Positions 1 through 8,367 of a DNA stretch of 33,158 bases are shown here, one piece after another (the stretch's first letter is position 1; every line of letters begins with the position of its first letter). Origin of the DNA: a bacterium. GTDB lineage: Bacteria > Auribacterota > JABMQX01. A model generated the notes under the pieces. It was not told where the DNA came from. It was given only the letters and a program-made list of their open reading frames with translations, and did not search any database. Both the position numbers and the translations under genes were made by a program. The stretch covers positions 1 through 33,158 of the forward strand of contig JAUYEE010000018.1 of NCBI GenBank assembly GCA_030691545.1, in the 5' to 3' direction.

Positions 1-230
1 CACGCCGCACCGATGTCAATAGAAAAAAGCGCCCATAGGACAAAAATTTGTCACCCCGATTTTCCCCAAAATAAAAGCTTCTCGACGACGCCCCTCCTCA
101 AATACCCCGAAAACCGCCCGAAAACTGACAAACATGGGCTAATGCGGCCGCCGACGCGCTCATCATCGCCCTCAAAGACCTGGACTATGTCGTCGGCGAG
201 GCAGCCGGTGAGGCCCTCCGTAAAAACAAG

Positions 231-848
231 ATGGCCGACAGGGCAGTTGACACTCTCCTCGAACAACTTCGGAACGTTCAATCCTCAGTCAGGACATTGG
301 CGGCGAGGGGGTTGGGCTACACCGGCTCGGAGCGTGCACTCGATCCCCTTATCAAGGCAATGGACGACCCGACGCCCGCCGTAGGGCAGGTCGCCGCTGA
401 AGCGCTCGGGAAACTCGGACACAAGGAAGCTATCGAGCCGCTGCGGAAACGTGCGGAAGGACCGGTGATGGACATGCGCGTGGCAGCCGCGAAAGGATTG
501 CTCGCGTTGGGGGAGCCGCTGCCCCTTGAGCCCCTCACCGAGGTGATCAAAAGCACAACCGACCTGAACAACCAGAACTTTCACGAAAGCATTCGCCTGA
601 TCCGACTCTCCGGCGGGGAGCGCGCGGCGCCGGCGTTGGTCAGTTGCCTCAAGTTCGACGATCCGTCCCCGAGGAATGCCTACAACATGTTCCTCATCCT
701 CGCGATCGAATATTCGCCTAATGGGCCGAAGTACTACTACAAATTCCATCACGACCCGAATACGGACGGCACACCGGAGCAAATCAAAGAAAACCGCCAG
801 ATTCTCGATGCTCTCAAAGCCTGGCTGGCGCAAGCCGAACTGAAATAG
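231..848 (+). CDS. HEAT-repeat protein, apparently 5'-truncated
   Basis: The 205-residue product is made of HEAT/PBS-lyase-type helical repeats. Phrases such as 'ARGLGYTGSERALDPLIKAM' and 'AAEALGKLGHKEAIEPL' recur at about 30 residues. Such proteins form alpha-solenoids for protein binding, and no enzymatic function can be assigned. The reading frame stays open and HEAT-like upstream of the ATG, back to about 138 ('ADALIIALKDLDYVVGEAAG'). It is closed by a TGA at 126-128 and has no ATG, GTG or TTG in between. The ATG at 231 therefore sits inside a repeat and has no clear ribosome binding site. The likeliest reading is a gene whose 5' part was lost by deletion or rearrangement. The last ~60 residues are less repeat-like and end in 'LDALKAWLAQAELK'. 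HEAT identity is confident; functional status is uncertain. Confidence 0.65.
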   Translation: MADRAVDTLLEQLRNVQSSVRTLAARGLGYTGSERALDPLIKAMDDPTPAVGQVAAEALGKLGHKEAIEPLRKRAEGPVMDMRVAAAKGLLALGEPLPLEPLTEVIKSTTDLNNQNFHESIRLIRLSGGERAAPALVSCLKFDDPSPRNAYNMFLILAIEYSPNGPKYYYKFHHDPNTDGTPEQIKENRQILDALKAWLAQAELK

Positions 849-1061
849 TAAGAAAAGTCTCGTCGCCCAACACAGGCTCGTCAGCAAGGCCAACGCAACC
901 AAGACGGTGGCCGCTCTGGCGGCTGAGGAATCGAAAGGAACCGCACGCTTTCGCCCCGTAGGGTTTTCATCCCCTCCCCTTCTCATCATGCTCCGCAGGC
1001 GAGCACTCCTGAGGCCCACGAATCCGCGATTTCCCCCTCTGAATCACCGCCGGAAGATAAG

Positions 1062-1077
1062 TGCAGAAAAATCTGCA
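1062..1077. promoter_or_regulatory. Upstream operator-like palindrome of the blaI-type gene
   Basis: TGCAG-AAAAAT-CTGCA is a 16-bp inverted repeat with perfect 5-bp arms. It lies just upstream of the -35 box. A second site with the same arms and the same 6-bp spacer sits 43 bp further on, centre to centre, which is about four helical turns. The likely ligand is the dimeric BlaI-family repressor encoded immediately downstream, since that family binds short dyads at its own promoter. Binding itself is inferred. Confidence 0.7.
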
Positions 1078-1085
1078 TTTTTTCC

Positions 1086-1115
1086 TTGACACGATTTGAA
1101 GAAGTGCAGTATATT
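1086..1115 (+). promoter_or_regulatory. Sigma70-type promoter of the blaI-type gene
   Basis: The -35 hexamer TTGACA is at 1086-1091 and the -10 hexamer TATATT at 1110-1115, with an 18-bp spacer. The expected start is near 1122, leaving a leader of about 22 nt before the ATG at 1144. The leader contains AGGAGGTGAT (1131-1140), an unusually full match to the anti-Shine-Dalgarno sequence, so the unrepressed gene should be strongly translated. Confidence 0.8.
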
Positions 1116-1120
1116 CTGCA
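1105..1120. promoter_or_regulatory. Operator-like palindrome overlapping the -10 box
   Basis: TGCAG-TATATT-CTGCA is a 16-bp dyad in which 14 of 16 positions are self-complementary. It covers the -10 hexamer, so a bound repressor would block RNA polymerase directly. It shares arms and spacing with the site at 1062-1077. Confidence 0.75.
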
Positions 1121-1143
1121 TATAAGCTTGAGGAGGTGATGTT

Positions 1144-1530
1144 ATGGCTGAGTTTACAAAAGGCGAATTGGAAGTCATGCGAATCCTGTGGGTGCATGGC
1201 GAGATGAAGCCCGCAGGAATCCAGGAGAAGTTTCCCCGAAGAATCAAGAATTCCGCATTGCGATCATATCTCACGATTCTATTGGAAAAAGAGCACGTCT
1301 CGCGGCGAAAAGTCGGGAAGGCTTATTTCTACAAGCCGGCAACACACCAGGAGAGCGCCTTCCGCCACACGCTTCGGTCACTGCTGGAAACATTTTGTGG
1401 AGGAACAACCGAGGGGCTACTGGTGCACTTGATCAAGTCGGAAAAACTGTCTGAAAAGGAACTTCTTGAGCTGAAAAGGGTTGCAGACGGGGGCGAAAGT
1501 TCGCCTAAAGCTGAGGAACGGAGGGAGTGA
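1144..1530 (+). CDS. BlaI/MecI/CopY-family transcriptional repressor
   Basis: The 128-residue protein has the family's usual length and opening, 'FTKGELEVMRILWVHGEMKPAGIQ'. It continues with the winged-helix segment 'SYLTILLEKEHVSRRKVGKAYFYKPA', then a helical dimerisation region (about residues 75-115) and a charged tail. Family members are dimeric repressors that a membrane M56 protease cleaves or inactivates. That partner is encoded directly downstream, starting 2 nt after this stop codon. The start is fixed by AGGAGG seven bases upstream. Paired operators in its promoter predict autoregulation. The family is confident; the inducing signal is unknown, and nothing here indicates beta-lactams specifically. 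Confidence 0.92.
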   Translation: MAEFTKGELEVMRILWVHGEMKPAGIQEKFPRRIKNSALRSYLTILLEKEHVSRRKVGKAYFYKPATHQESAFRHTLRSLLETFCGGTTEGLLVHLIKSEKLSEKELLELKRVADGGESSPKAEERRE

Positions 1531-1532
1531 AC

Positions 1533-4154
1533 ATGAACCTGCAATGGCTGAACTGGATGATTGAACTGCCCTTTCTTGCGAGTGTCTTGGTGAAGATGAC
1601 CTTATTCCTGTCGGTCGCGTGGGTATTGCATTTTGCGCTTCGGCAGGCGAATCCTCGCTGGCGAGTATTGCTCTGGCGCGGCGTCGCTGTTGGCCTGTGC
1701 GCGATTCCCGTTCTGGCGGCCACTCTTCCATCGTGGAAGGTCGCGGTGGCCCCGCTTCGACCAAGAGCAGTTGCCCAGCTTTCTCCGTCAGGCAACGCAG
1801 TCGAACCGCCGCCTGCACGCGAAGCCCCTCTCCCTTCCTCCTTTCCCTCGTCTTCCTTTTCTCCTTCATTAACTCCTACCCGAACGTATGAGCCAATCGC
1901 CTATCCTCAGCCGGCACCGCCCGGAGCGGTTACACCGATAGCAACCTCTGAGAAATCTTCCGATTCCCTTCTGTCCTGGGTGAAACGCCACGTGACATGG
2001 GTTTCCGTTGGCGTGTGGGCTGCAGGGGTATTGGCCCTGTCGTTGCGGTTTTTTCTGGGCTGGTCGCGCATACGGCGCACGGTGAAATCCGCAATGGCCG
2101 CGCCGGCCGAGATTCAGAACGCCCTCACTGAGATTACCCGCGAAATGAACATTTCCCACGAGGTCCAGCTCCGTCTGTGCGAAAACATTTCCTCGCCGTT
2201 CCTGACGGGCTTACGCCGAGCCTATCTTATCCTGCCCAGTCGCATGGCGTCGCCGGGTTACTCTCGCGAACTTCGCGCGATCCTCGCTCACGAACTCTCC
2301 CACCTTCGCTCCAGAGACCTTTTCTGGGGATACATTCTTCGCTGGTTGTCCGTGGTGCTTTGGTTTCACCCATTTGTCTGGCGAATCCACCGGGCGCACG
2401 CATCGGCCTGCGAACAAGTCAGCGACGCCCTCACGGCGGATTTTCTCGGGGACGCAGCGGCCTATTCCCGAACACTGGCCCGTGTGGTTCTTGACATGGC
2501 TCATCGCCCGCCGGCCGTCGGCGGCATCCCCATGGCCCGGCTCTCCGACATCAGCCGCCGTCTCAAAGCTCTCAGGCGGCGCGTGTTCTGGGCTCCTCTG
2601 CGACGCACGCCTATCGGGGCGTCGCTCGTGACAGGAATGCTCGCGATTGGGTTACTGAGCGGTGTCCGCCTCGCCTACTCCAGGGGCGGTGAAGACGAGT
2701 CGAGTCCGAAAAAGCGCGAGCCAAAAACTGCCGAAGCAACTGCCCAGTCCATAACGGCGACCGAGTCGAAGGCTACAAACAGAGAAGTGGCCGAGGGCCG
2801 CGGATTCATCCGAGGCGCCGTCGTGAACGCCGACACGGGCGAGCCAATAGCCGGGGTATACGTCGCCATTGACCATTCTGGAGATGCAGGGGGGACGAAT
2901 TTAGGGCGATTCCGAGAAGAGGGGATTTATGTCACGACGGAGACGGATCAGGCAGGCCGATTCGTTCTGGACGGCGTCGCGTTTCATGACGCTCATCCTT
3001 TCATGGTCACGCATCCGGGATTTGTCCGGCATCAGGAAACGGTCGCCCTTAAGAAAGATAAGCCGGAGTTAGACATTCGAGTGCGTCTGAAACCGGCAGC
3101 GACGCTTGTTGCGAAGGTTGTGGATGCCGATGGCAAGCTCCTGGAGGAAGACGCCATCCTTCGTCTGGAAGCCGAGGACGGGCGGCCATTCTTCCCCATG
3201 AAAGCGGACTGGCCGGACCTCCCCTATCGCACCGAAACCACAAAAACGGGCGCATTCTCCTTCGGTGAACTCGACACCGGGACATTCAGTATTGAAGCCA
3301 TGCGGCTCGGCAACATGGAGACAACCTATCACGCAAACATATCAAACATCGCGGTCAAGGCCGGAGAGATGAAGGAAGTGCTGCTCAAGCCCGCAGACCA
3401 TCGCTCCACCATAAGCATCAAGATCGAGAAGGACCCGCAGGCGTCCCTGGGCGAGAGAAAAGGCGCAGCCGCCTTGCTGCTTACTGCCAAACCCGGTCTT
3501 CTGGCGTGGGCCAACAGAAACTTCTACCATCCGGAGGACGAGCGGCTGGGACGGGTGTGGAAAAGCGCCCTCATCATGGCTTCCTTAATGCCGGTCGAGG
3601 ATGCCGACACGCTGCGCAAGCTTGAAGCCAGGGCGCGCCTCGAGTCACCGTCAGAAGAGGGCAGCGTCAGCTTCTTCCTCGGTTCGCAGGACATGATTTA
3701 CACCCTCCGCAACTTCCCTCCGGGCGAATATGCGGTTTTCACTTTCGCCATGGGAATGTATGGGGAGTGGAAGTCTCCGGCTGTCTATCTGCGAGGAGGC
3801 AAAGCTGTCGCCTCTCCCGGCAAAGAGCAGACCGTTGAAATCCCGTATTTCGAGCCGATAGGCCCGTCCCCGACGAACGCAAGAACCTTCTATACCGTTG
3901 TGAATCTGGAAGCCAGAGACTACACTGCAAAGGAAATCTGCGAGCTTCTGACCAAGGAAACGGGGGCGAAGGCAGAGGAAATTGTGCCGGAGCCCACGAT
4001 CGAATCTGAGCGGGTCGCACTGTCGAGAGCGTCCCTGCCGATATGGGACCTCCTCGAGACGATTTACCTGAAAAGGGGCTGGAGGCTCGAGGCTGACTTC
4101 GAAGCGAAGAGAATCGTCTTGCGAGCCAGCGCTCCGAAACCAAGCACCCCGTAG
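1533..4154 (+). CDS. M56-family (BlaR1/MecR1-like) membrane metallopeptidase with carboxypeptidase-regulatory-like domain
   Basis: The protein has 873 residues. The N-terminal part has hydrophobic segments at about 12-36, 45-65 and 155-177, with a Pro/Ser-rich loop between the last two. The zinc motif HELSH is at 253-257, and a downstream candidate ligand, Glu294, lies in 'ACEQVSDALTADFL'. Two more hydrophobic stretches follow (about 265-282 and 362-380). From about 424 there is a carboxypeptidase-regulatory-like beta-sandwich ('GFIRGAVVNADTGEPIAGVYV'). The last ~85 residues ('YTVVNLEARDYTAKEICELL') resemble a small secretin/STN-like alpha-beta fold. There is no penicillin-binding sensor with an SxxK motif, so this is not a classical BlaR1. 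ATG 1533 is preferred over GTG 1527 because GGAGG (1520-1524) is 8 nt away rather than 2. It should sense an envelope signal and relieve repression by the upstream BlaI-type protein. The gene ends 6 nt from the convergent beta-helix gene. Confidence 0.88.
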   Translation: MNLQWLNWMIELPFLASVLVKMTLFLSVAWVLHFALRQANPRWRVLLWRGVAVGLCAIPVLAATLPSWKVAVAPLRPRAVAQLSPSGNAVEPPPAREAPLPSSFPSSSFSPSLTPTRTYEPIAYPQPAPPGAVTPIATSEKSSDSLLSWVKRHVTWVSVGVWAAGVLALSLRFFLGWSRIRRTVKSAMAAPAEIQNALTEITREMNISHEVQLRLCENISSPFLTGLRRAYLILPSRMASPGYSRELRAILAHELSHLRSRDLFWGYILRWLSVVLWFHPFVWRIHRAHASACEQVSDALTADFLGDAAAYSRTLARVVLDMAHRPPAVGGIPMARLSDISRRLKALRRRVFWAPLRRTPIGASLVTGMLAIGLLSGVRLAYSRGGEDESSPKKREPKTAEATAQSITATESKATNREVAEGRGFIRGAVVNADTGEPIAGVYVAIDHSGDAGGTNLGRFREEGIYVTTETDQAGRFVLDGVAFHDAHPFMVTHPGFVRHQETVALKKDKPELDIRVRLKPAATLVAKVVDADGKLLEEDAILRLEAEDGRPFFPMKADWPDLPYRTETTKTGAFSFGELDTGTFSIEAMRLGNMETTYHANISNIAVKAGEMKEVLLKPADHRSTISIKIEKDPQASLGERKGAAALLLTAKPGLLAWANRNFYHPEDERLGRVWKSALIMASLMPVEDADTLRKLEARARLESPSEEGSVSFFLGSQDMIYTLRNFPPGEYAVFTFAMGMYGEWKSPAVYLRGGKAVASPGKEQTVEIPYFEPIGPSPTNARTFYTVVNLEARDYTAKEICELLTKETGAKAEEIVPEPTIESERVALSRASLPIWDLLETIYLKRGWRLEADFEAKRIVLRASAPKPSTP

Positions 4155-4160
4155 TCTCAA

Positions 4161-7100
4161 TCATGGGCTTTCGAGGATGCGGTAAAGACGTTGGGAGACG
4201 GACGAAAGCGGGACCGGAATGCGCGAGCCGTCCTGGTCGGTCCACGAGGTTATGGCGGCGGTTGCCATGACGGTGTCCGCGAGCTGCCACTGAATCAGAT
4301 CGTTAGAGAATTGCACCTCGTAGGTTTTGCCGGGAATGCTCCCCCAGGTCAGAATCATTCCGGAGGCGTCTTTCGTTATGCTCAGGACCCTATGCTCGTA
4401 GGCGCCCATGTCCACAGTCAGGCTCTTCCCGCCGAACACGATACGGGGCGTTCCTGCGAGGTCCGTTTCCGGCAACTCCGGCTCGCCGGACCCCGAATCA
4501 ATGCACGGCGAGTAAGGCAGAAGCCGAAAATTGCCGTTGGCGGGGTCAACAAATAACGGGTCTTCGACGATGTTGCCTGAGCCCCCTCCATCCCAGCCCT
4601 GGACACACGAATAGAGAGGGTCGCTGAACGCAATTTGGCCGCTCTCGCTGCCGACGTTTCCCCAGATGATGCAGTTGCGGATCGCAGCGTAGCACCCGGA
4701 CATGCCCGGGCCCCGCTCCGCCGAATTGTTGGCGATTGTGTTGTTCCGGATTGTGCCCTCGCAATTACGCAACCCACCGCCGTCTGGAGCGGAATTGCCG
4801 ATAATCAGGTTGTTTTCGATCGTGCCGTGGAATCTAAAAAGGCCACCGCCCTCCCATCCTGCCGAATTGGCGGTGATGACGCAGTTCCGGATAGTGGCGT
4901 GGGTTCCCCAGCCGGAAACTCCGCCTCCACCGTATGAAGCCTTGCCGTTCCTGATGGTGAATCCCGAAAGGACGGTGGTCCAGCCTCCGGTGCCGCCGAA
5001 GACGACGACGGGAGCGAGCCGCCTCCCATCTATGATTGTGTTGGCGACAACGTCAGCATTCAACGGGAGGATGCTCCTCAGCACCACATTTTTGTCCCCG
5101 AAGAAGATGTTCTCCTCGTAGAGACCGGGATAAACAACGATCTCATCACCCTCGGCGGACCCGTCGAGGGCATCCTGAATCGTCTGGTAGAAGGCTCCGC
5201 TGGTCAGGTTCTCGACGAGGTTCTCCGCTTTCACCGTCGGGTCCCATCCATAGCGATATTCCTCGCCGTTGGGAATCTGGTCTCCGTCGGGGTCGAAGTC
5301 ACCCCCTTGATCGAGGGTCGCGAACCAACGGAATTCCCAGTCGTCGGGCAAGCCATCGGAATCGGTGTCGGCGGACTTGGACACAGCCTGCGACGTGTTT
5401 CCGTACGCTCCCATGTCCACCCTACCGCCATTCGGCTCCGGCTCGTTCGAGAAGTCGAAAGAAGGGTCTCCCGCGTCAATGCATGGCGACCAGGTCCTCA
5501 AGCGGTAGTCTCCAGCTTCGGCATGAACAAAGTACGGATGAGCGGTGATGTTGCCTTCCCCTGTTCCTGTCCAGTCCTGAATGCAGGAGTATGTTGGTTC
5601 GCTGGTGTGGAACATCTGTGGGTCCTGGTCGGCGATGTTGCCCCAGATAATGCAGTTGACTACGGTTGCCTCGCAATCGTGCAGCCCCCCGCCCCAGGAA
5701 GAGGAGTTATCGGCGACGGTGCAGTTTCGGATGACGCCGCCGCAATAAGCCAGTCCGCCCCCGTAGCCAGCGGTGTTTCCGTATATAAGGGTGTTCCTGA
5801 TTATCCCGTCGCAGAACGCGATCCCGCCGCCCTGGTCTGCCGCGTTGCCAGCAATGACGCAATTCCGGATGGTCGCACGGGTAGCGGTGTCTAACGACCC
5901 CCCGCAGACTCCTCCCCCATAGAACCCACTCCCATTGCGGATTGTGAAACCGGAGAGGACGCAGCTCTCGTTTTCGGCGCCGGAGAACGTAACCGCCGAG
6001 CCGGATATACCTGCGTCAATGACAGTGCCAGCCACAATGCCGGGGTCGGACGGGTCCGTGCTTCTGAGGATGACGCTCTTCCCAAAAAAGTTGATGTTCT
6101 CGTTATAGACTCCGGTATGAACGATAATCTCGTCTCCGTCCGTGGACTCGCAAATCGCAGATCGGATGGTCTCGTAGCGCAAGTCTTTGGACACGTTCTC
6201 GGCGAGCGTCACCGAAGCCATCTTCGGACTCCACCCGTAACGGTAATCCATGAGATTGAGAATGCGGTCGCCGTCCGGGTCGGATGCCGCGTCAAGTCCG
6301 AGATTCCCGAACCAATGCAGTTCCCAATCATCCGGCAGACCGTCCGAATCCGTATCCGGGGACTTGGAAGTGGCTTCCGGCGTGTTTCCGTAAGCCCCCA
6401 TGTCAATTCTTCCGCCGTTGGGCTGAGGCTCGTCCCAGAAGTAGGAAGAGGGGTCGCCCGAATCAATGCATGGCGACCACGATAGCAGGTGGAAATCCCC
6501 GTTCTCGGGGTCAACGAAATACGGGTTCAGATTGATGTTTCCTTCGCCGCCCCCGACCCAGTTCTGGACGCACGAGTAAGTCGGCTCGCTCGATCCGGAG
6601 AGCTGCGGTAGGTTCGTGGGAGCATTTCCCCAGATGATGCAGTTCCGGATTGTGCCGGTGCAATAGGACAGACCGCCGCTCCAGCCTCGGTTGAACACAA
6701 TTGTATTGTTCACGATCGTGCCGTTGCAGTCGGATAGCCCACCCCCGGCGCCATCGCTCGAGTTGCCGATGATGAGGTTGTTTTCGATGGAGCCGTTGCA
6801 TTCACTCAGCCCGCCGGCGCCGTGACATCGGGACTTATTGCCGGAGATTACGTTGTTGCGGATTGTCCCGTTGCAGCCCTCCAGTCCTCCGCCCCGCGAC
6901 TCGTCCTGTTCGGTCCAGTTCTTGGTAATCAGGTTGTTCTGGATGATGCCGGGACAACCGTACAGGCCGCCGCCCCCGCCATGACCAAAGTTCCCTGAGA
7001 TGACATTATCTCCAATCAAGCCGCCGCAACCTGACAGCCCACCGCCTATGGTCGCGGAGTTGTCGGAAATTGTGTTGTTTACAATCGCGCCGTCGCAATA

Positions 7101-7670
7101 CGCAAGGCCGCCCCCTCCCCCGGCCCGATTGGCAGTAATCGTGTTGTTCAGGATGGCGCCGTCACAGAAAGCAATCCCCCCGCCTTCGCTCGCGTCGTTA
7201 TCGGTGAGGATGTTGTTCTCAACCGTTGCCTGCGTATGGTTCGTTCTTGTGCCGCCGCAGATTCCACCGCCCGCTGCCGGCCAGCTCCCGCCATAGCCCT
7301 TGCGGATAGTGAAGCCTGAGAGGAGACAGTTCCCATTTTCCGTGCCGGAAAAGGTGACCACGGAACCGGCTTCGTTTCCGTCAATAATCGTGCTGGCGAC
7401 GATCCCAACATCCCATGGGTCCGTGCTCCTCAGAACAACGTTCTTGCCGAAGAAGTGGATGTTCTCGACGTAGGTCCCCTCCGCGACAACGACTGCGTCA
7501 CCATCGGACGCGGCGTCAATCCCCTCTTGAATCCTCTTGAACGCGGTTTGCCATGAACTCCCATCGCCGGACGTGGACACCCCCGCGTCAACGTACCATG
7601 TTGCCCCCCAAGCCGGTTGGCTTAAAAACACAGAAAGTGCGCAGGCCACTATCGCTATCGCTTTCGCCAT
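4161..7670 (-). CDS. Secreted right-handed beta-helix protein with three helix modules
   Basis: The start is placed at 7670 rather than at the longer reading, because an AGGAGGG site lies just upstream and '[23 protein letters not shown]' is a good signal peptide. The 1169-residue product has three copies of a 'TI..AI...[21 protein letters not shown]' parallel beta-helix entry module (NosD/DUF1565-like), at about residues 24, 497 and 827. Each is followed by 20-25-residue coils of the type 'GGGL..C.G.I.NN.I..N'. Modules are joined by 'SPCIDSGDP' closures and Asp-rich linkers '[12 protein letters not shown]' (about 438 and 767), which resemble thrombospondin-3/EF-hand calcium sites. The C-terminus (about 1091-1169) is a beta-rich 'LTW....Y.V..S.DL..W......YRILESP' domain common on secreted proteins of PVC-type bacteria. 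The binding target or lyase activity cannot be read. A paralogue lies upstream on the same strand. Confidence 0.88.
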   Translation of the reverse strand: MAKAIAIVACALSVFLSQPAWGATWYVDAGVSTSGDGSSWQTAFKRIQEGIDAASDGDAVVVAEGTYVENIHFFGKNVVLRSTDPWDVGIVASTIIDGNEAGSVVTFSGTENGNCLLSGFTIRKGYGGSWPAAGGGICGGTRTNHTQATVENNILTDNDASEGGGIAFCDGAILNNTITANRAGGGGGLAYCDGAIVNNTISDNSATIGGGLSGCGGLIGDNVISGNFGHGGGGGLYGCPGIIQNNLITKNWTEQDESRGGGLEGCNGTIRNNVISGNKSRCHGAGGLSECNGSIENNLIIGNSSDGAGGGLSDCNGTIVNNTIVFNRGWSGGLSYCTGTIRNCIIWGNAPTNLPQLSGSSEPTYSCVQNWVGGGEGNINLNPYFVDPENGDFHLLSWSPCIDSGDPSSYFWDEPQPNGGRIDMGAYGNTPEATSKSPDTDSDGLPDDWELHWFGNLGLDAASDPDGDRILNLMDYRYGWSPKMASVTLAENVSKDLRYETIRSAICESTDGDEIIVHTGVYNENINFFGKSVILRSTDPSDPGIVAGTVIDAGISGSAVTFSGAENESCVLSGFTIRNGSGFYGGGVCGGSLDTATRATIRNCVIAGNAADQGGGIAFCDGIIRNTLIYGNTAGYGGGLAYCGGVIRNCTVADNSSSWGGGLHDCEATVVNCIIWGNIADQDPQMFHTSEPTYSCIQDWTGTGEGNITAHPYFVHAEAGDYRLRTWSPCIDAGDPSFDFSNEPEPNGGRVDMGAYGNTSQAVSKSADTDSDGLPDDWEFRWFATLDQGGDFDPDGDQIPNGEEYRYGWDPTVKAENLVENLTSGAFYQTIQDALDGSAEGDEIVVYPGLYEENIFFGDKNVVLRSILPLNADVVANTIIDGRRLAPVVVFGGTGGWTTVLSGFTIRNGKASYGGGGVSGWGTHATIRNCVITANSAGWEGGGLFRFHGTIENNLIIGNSAPDGGGLRNCEGTIRNNTIANNSAERGPGMSGCYAAIRNCIIWGNVGSESGQIAFSDPLYSCVQGWDGGGSGNIVEDPLFVDPANGNFRLLPYSPCIDSGSGEPELPETDLAGTPRIVFGGKSLTVDMGAYEHRVLSITKDASGMILTWGSIPGKTYEVQFSNDLIQWQLADTVMATAAITSWTDQDGSRIPVPLSSVSQRLYRILESP

Positions 7671-7765
7671 TTTGCCGCCCTCCTGATATTTGTCGCTTCC
7701 AAAATGAGCCTTGAGACTTACGAAAAAGCCTGTGCCGACTCCACGCCAGGGAAATTCCCAACACG

Positions 7766-8076
7766 CTAACGAACGGGTGTGGCTACGTTTCAGTGGTTCA
7801 TGCTGGCACCCCTCCCCCCGAGGCGCATCTCTCGGCCCCTCCGATGAGGTGGCATGGGCATGTTGGCCATGATTCACGGGCTGGAAGCCCGTGCCACTTC
7901 CGCGGCTTCACGCCCAATCTCTCCGTGCCGGGCTTTAGCCGGCACCTTCGCTTTAGCCACGGGCTTCAGCCCGTGGAACACCGATGCGGCGGGTATCTGC
8001 TGAGCAGGCTTCAGCCTGGCTTCTCGATAAAGGGATTCATCCGTACCCCTCATACGTAGCCACACCCTAACGAACG
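7766..8076. mobile_element. MITE-like element with terminal inverted repeats and flanking direct repeats
   Basis: The inner element spans 7776-8066 (291 bp). Its ends are a perfect 13-bp inverted repeat, GGTGTGGCTACGT (7776-7788) and ACGTAGCCACACC (8054-8066), with weaker similarity for another ~10 bp inwards. Outside the ends, CTAACGAACG occurs as an exact direct repeat at 7766-7775 and 8067-8076, as expected for a 10-bp target-site duplication. No transposase is encoded and open frames inside look random, so it would be non-autonomous. The interior holds a row of hairpins (7875-8018). It lies about 95 bp upstream of the beta-helix start at 7670 and could affect that promoter. The boundaries are read directly; mobility is inferred. 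Confidence 0.75.
7873..8018. repeat. Cluster of four hairpins with GGCT...AGCC cores
   Basis: Four palindromes sit in a row. They are CACGGGCT-GGA-AGCCCGTG (7875-7893); GTGCC and GGCAC arms around GGCT-TT-AGCC with one bulged G (7925-7945); CCACGGGCT-TC-AGCCCGTGG (7957-7976); and CAGGCT-TC-AGCCTG (8005-8018). The inner GGCT/AGCC is constant while the outer pairs change together. A 25-nt copy of the first (24 of 25 identical, opposite strand) is found at 17509-17533. They look like REP-type palindromic repeats carried inside the MITE-like element. Confidence 0.75.
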
Positions 8077-8099
8077 TTACCAATCAACATAGCACACAA

Positions 8100-8321
8100 T
8101 TAGGGATTTTCAAGGGCGCGGTAGAAGCGGCGGGCGACGAGGGATGGTGGGACGCCTGTCTTTGAGCCATCGTCAATCCATGACGTGGTCGTCTCGCCGC
8201 GGGACGGGAAGTTCTGCACGGCGAGATGCCAGGTCAGAGTATCCTCGGAGTGGAAAACCGAATAGCTCTTGTCGCTCTGGGAGTTCCAGGTCAGAATTGT
8301 CTCCCCCCAGCAGCGGGGACG
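8100..8321 (-). pseudogene. Orphan C-terminal fragment of a third beta-helix protein
   Basis: Reading the minus strand from 8321 gives 73 codons ending in TAA at 8100-8102. They include 'ILTWNSQSDKSYSVFHSED' and end 'VARRFYRALENP'. This matches the C-terminal domain of the neighbouring beta-helix protein ('[19 protein letters not shown] ... RLYRILESP') and, less well, that of the protein encoded at 8368-10665. In-frame TGA (8322-8324) closes the upstream side, and there is no signal peptide, helix module or start. It is a remnant of a third tandem gene whose body was deleted, probably by recombination between paralogues. It lies 46 bp downstream of the 8368 gene and 23 bp outside the MITE-like element. 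Confidence 0.85.
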
Positions 8322-8367
8322 TCATGCTCCCCCTTCTCATCTCGATGCCCTCCCTTGTTGCGCCCCG

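Noticed and set aside
13..384. A 123-codon open frame at the left edge
   Set aside because: It overlaps the HEAT-repeat frame, its composition is unlike a real protein, and it shows no domain.
285..1019. A 244-codon minus-strand open frame opposite the HEAT gene
   Set aside because: It is Arg/Val-rich mirror coding of the HEAT gene with no start signal or recognisable motif.
4155..4160. Shared bidirectional terminator between the convergent genes
   Set aside because: Only six bases separate the stops and no hairpin with T-tract is visible on either side.
7671..7877. Upstream extension of the left beta-helix gene to 7877
   Set aside because: The extra 69 residues lack similarity and precede a clear binding site and signal peptide at 7670; part lies in the MITE-like element.
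7873..8018. CRISPR array
   Set aside because: The palindromes differ in sequence and spacing, and there are no regular unique spacers or cas genes.
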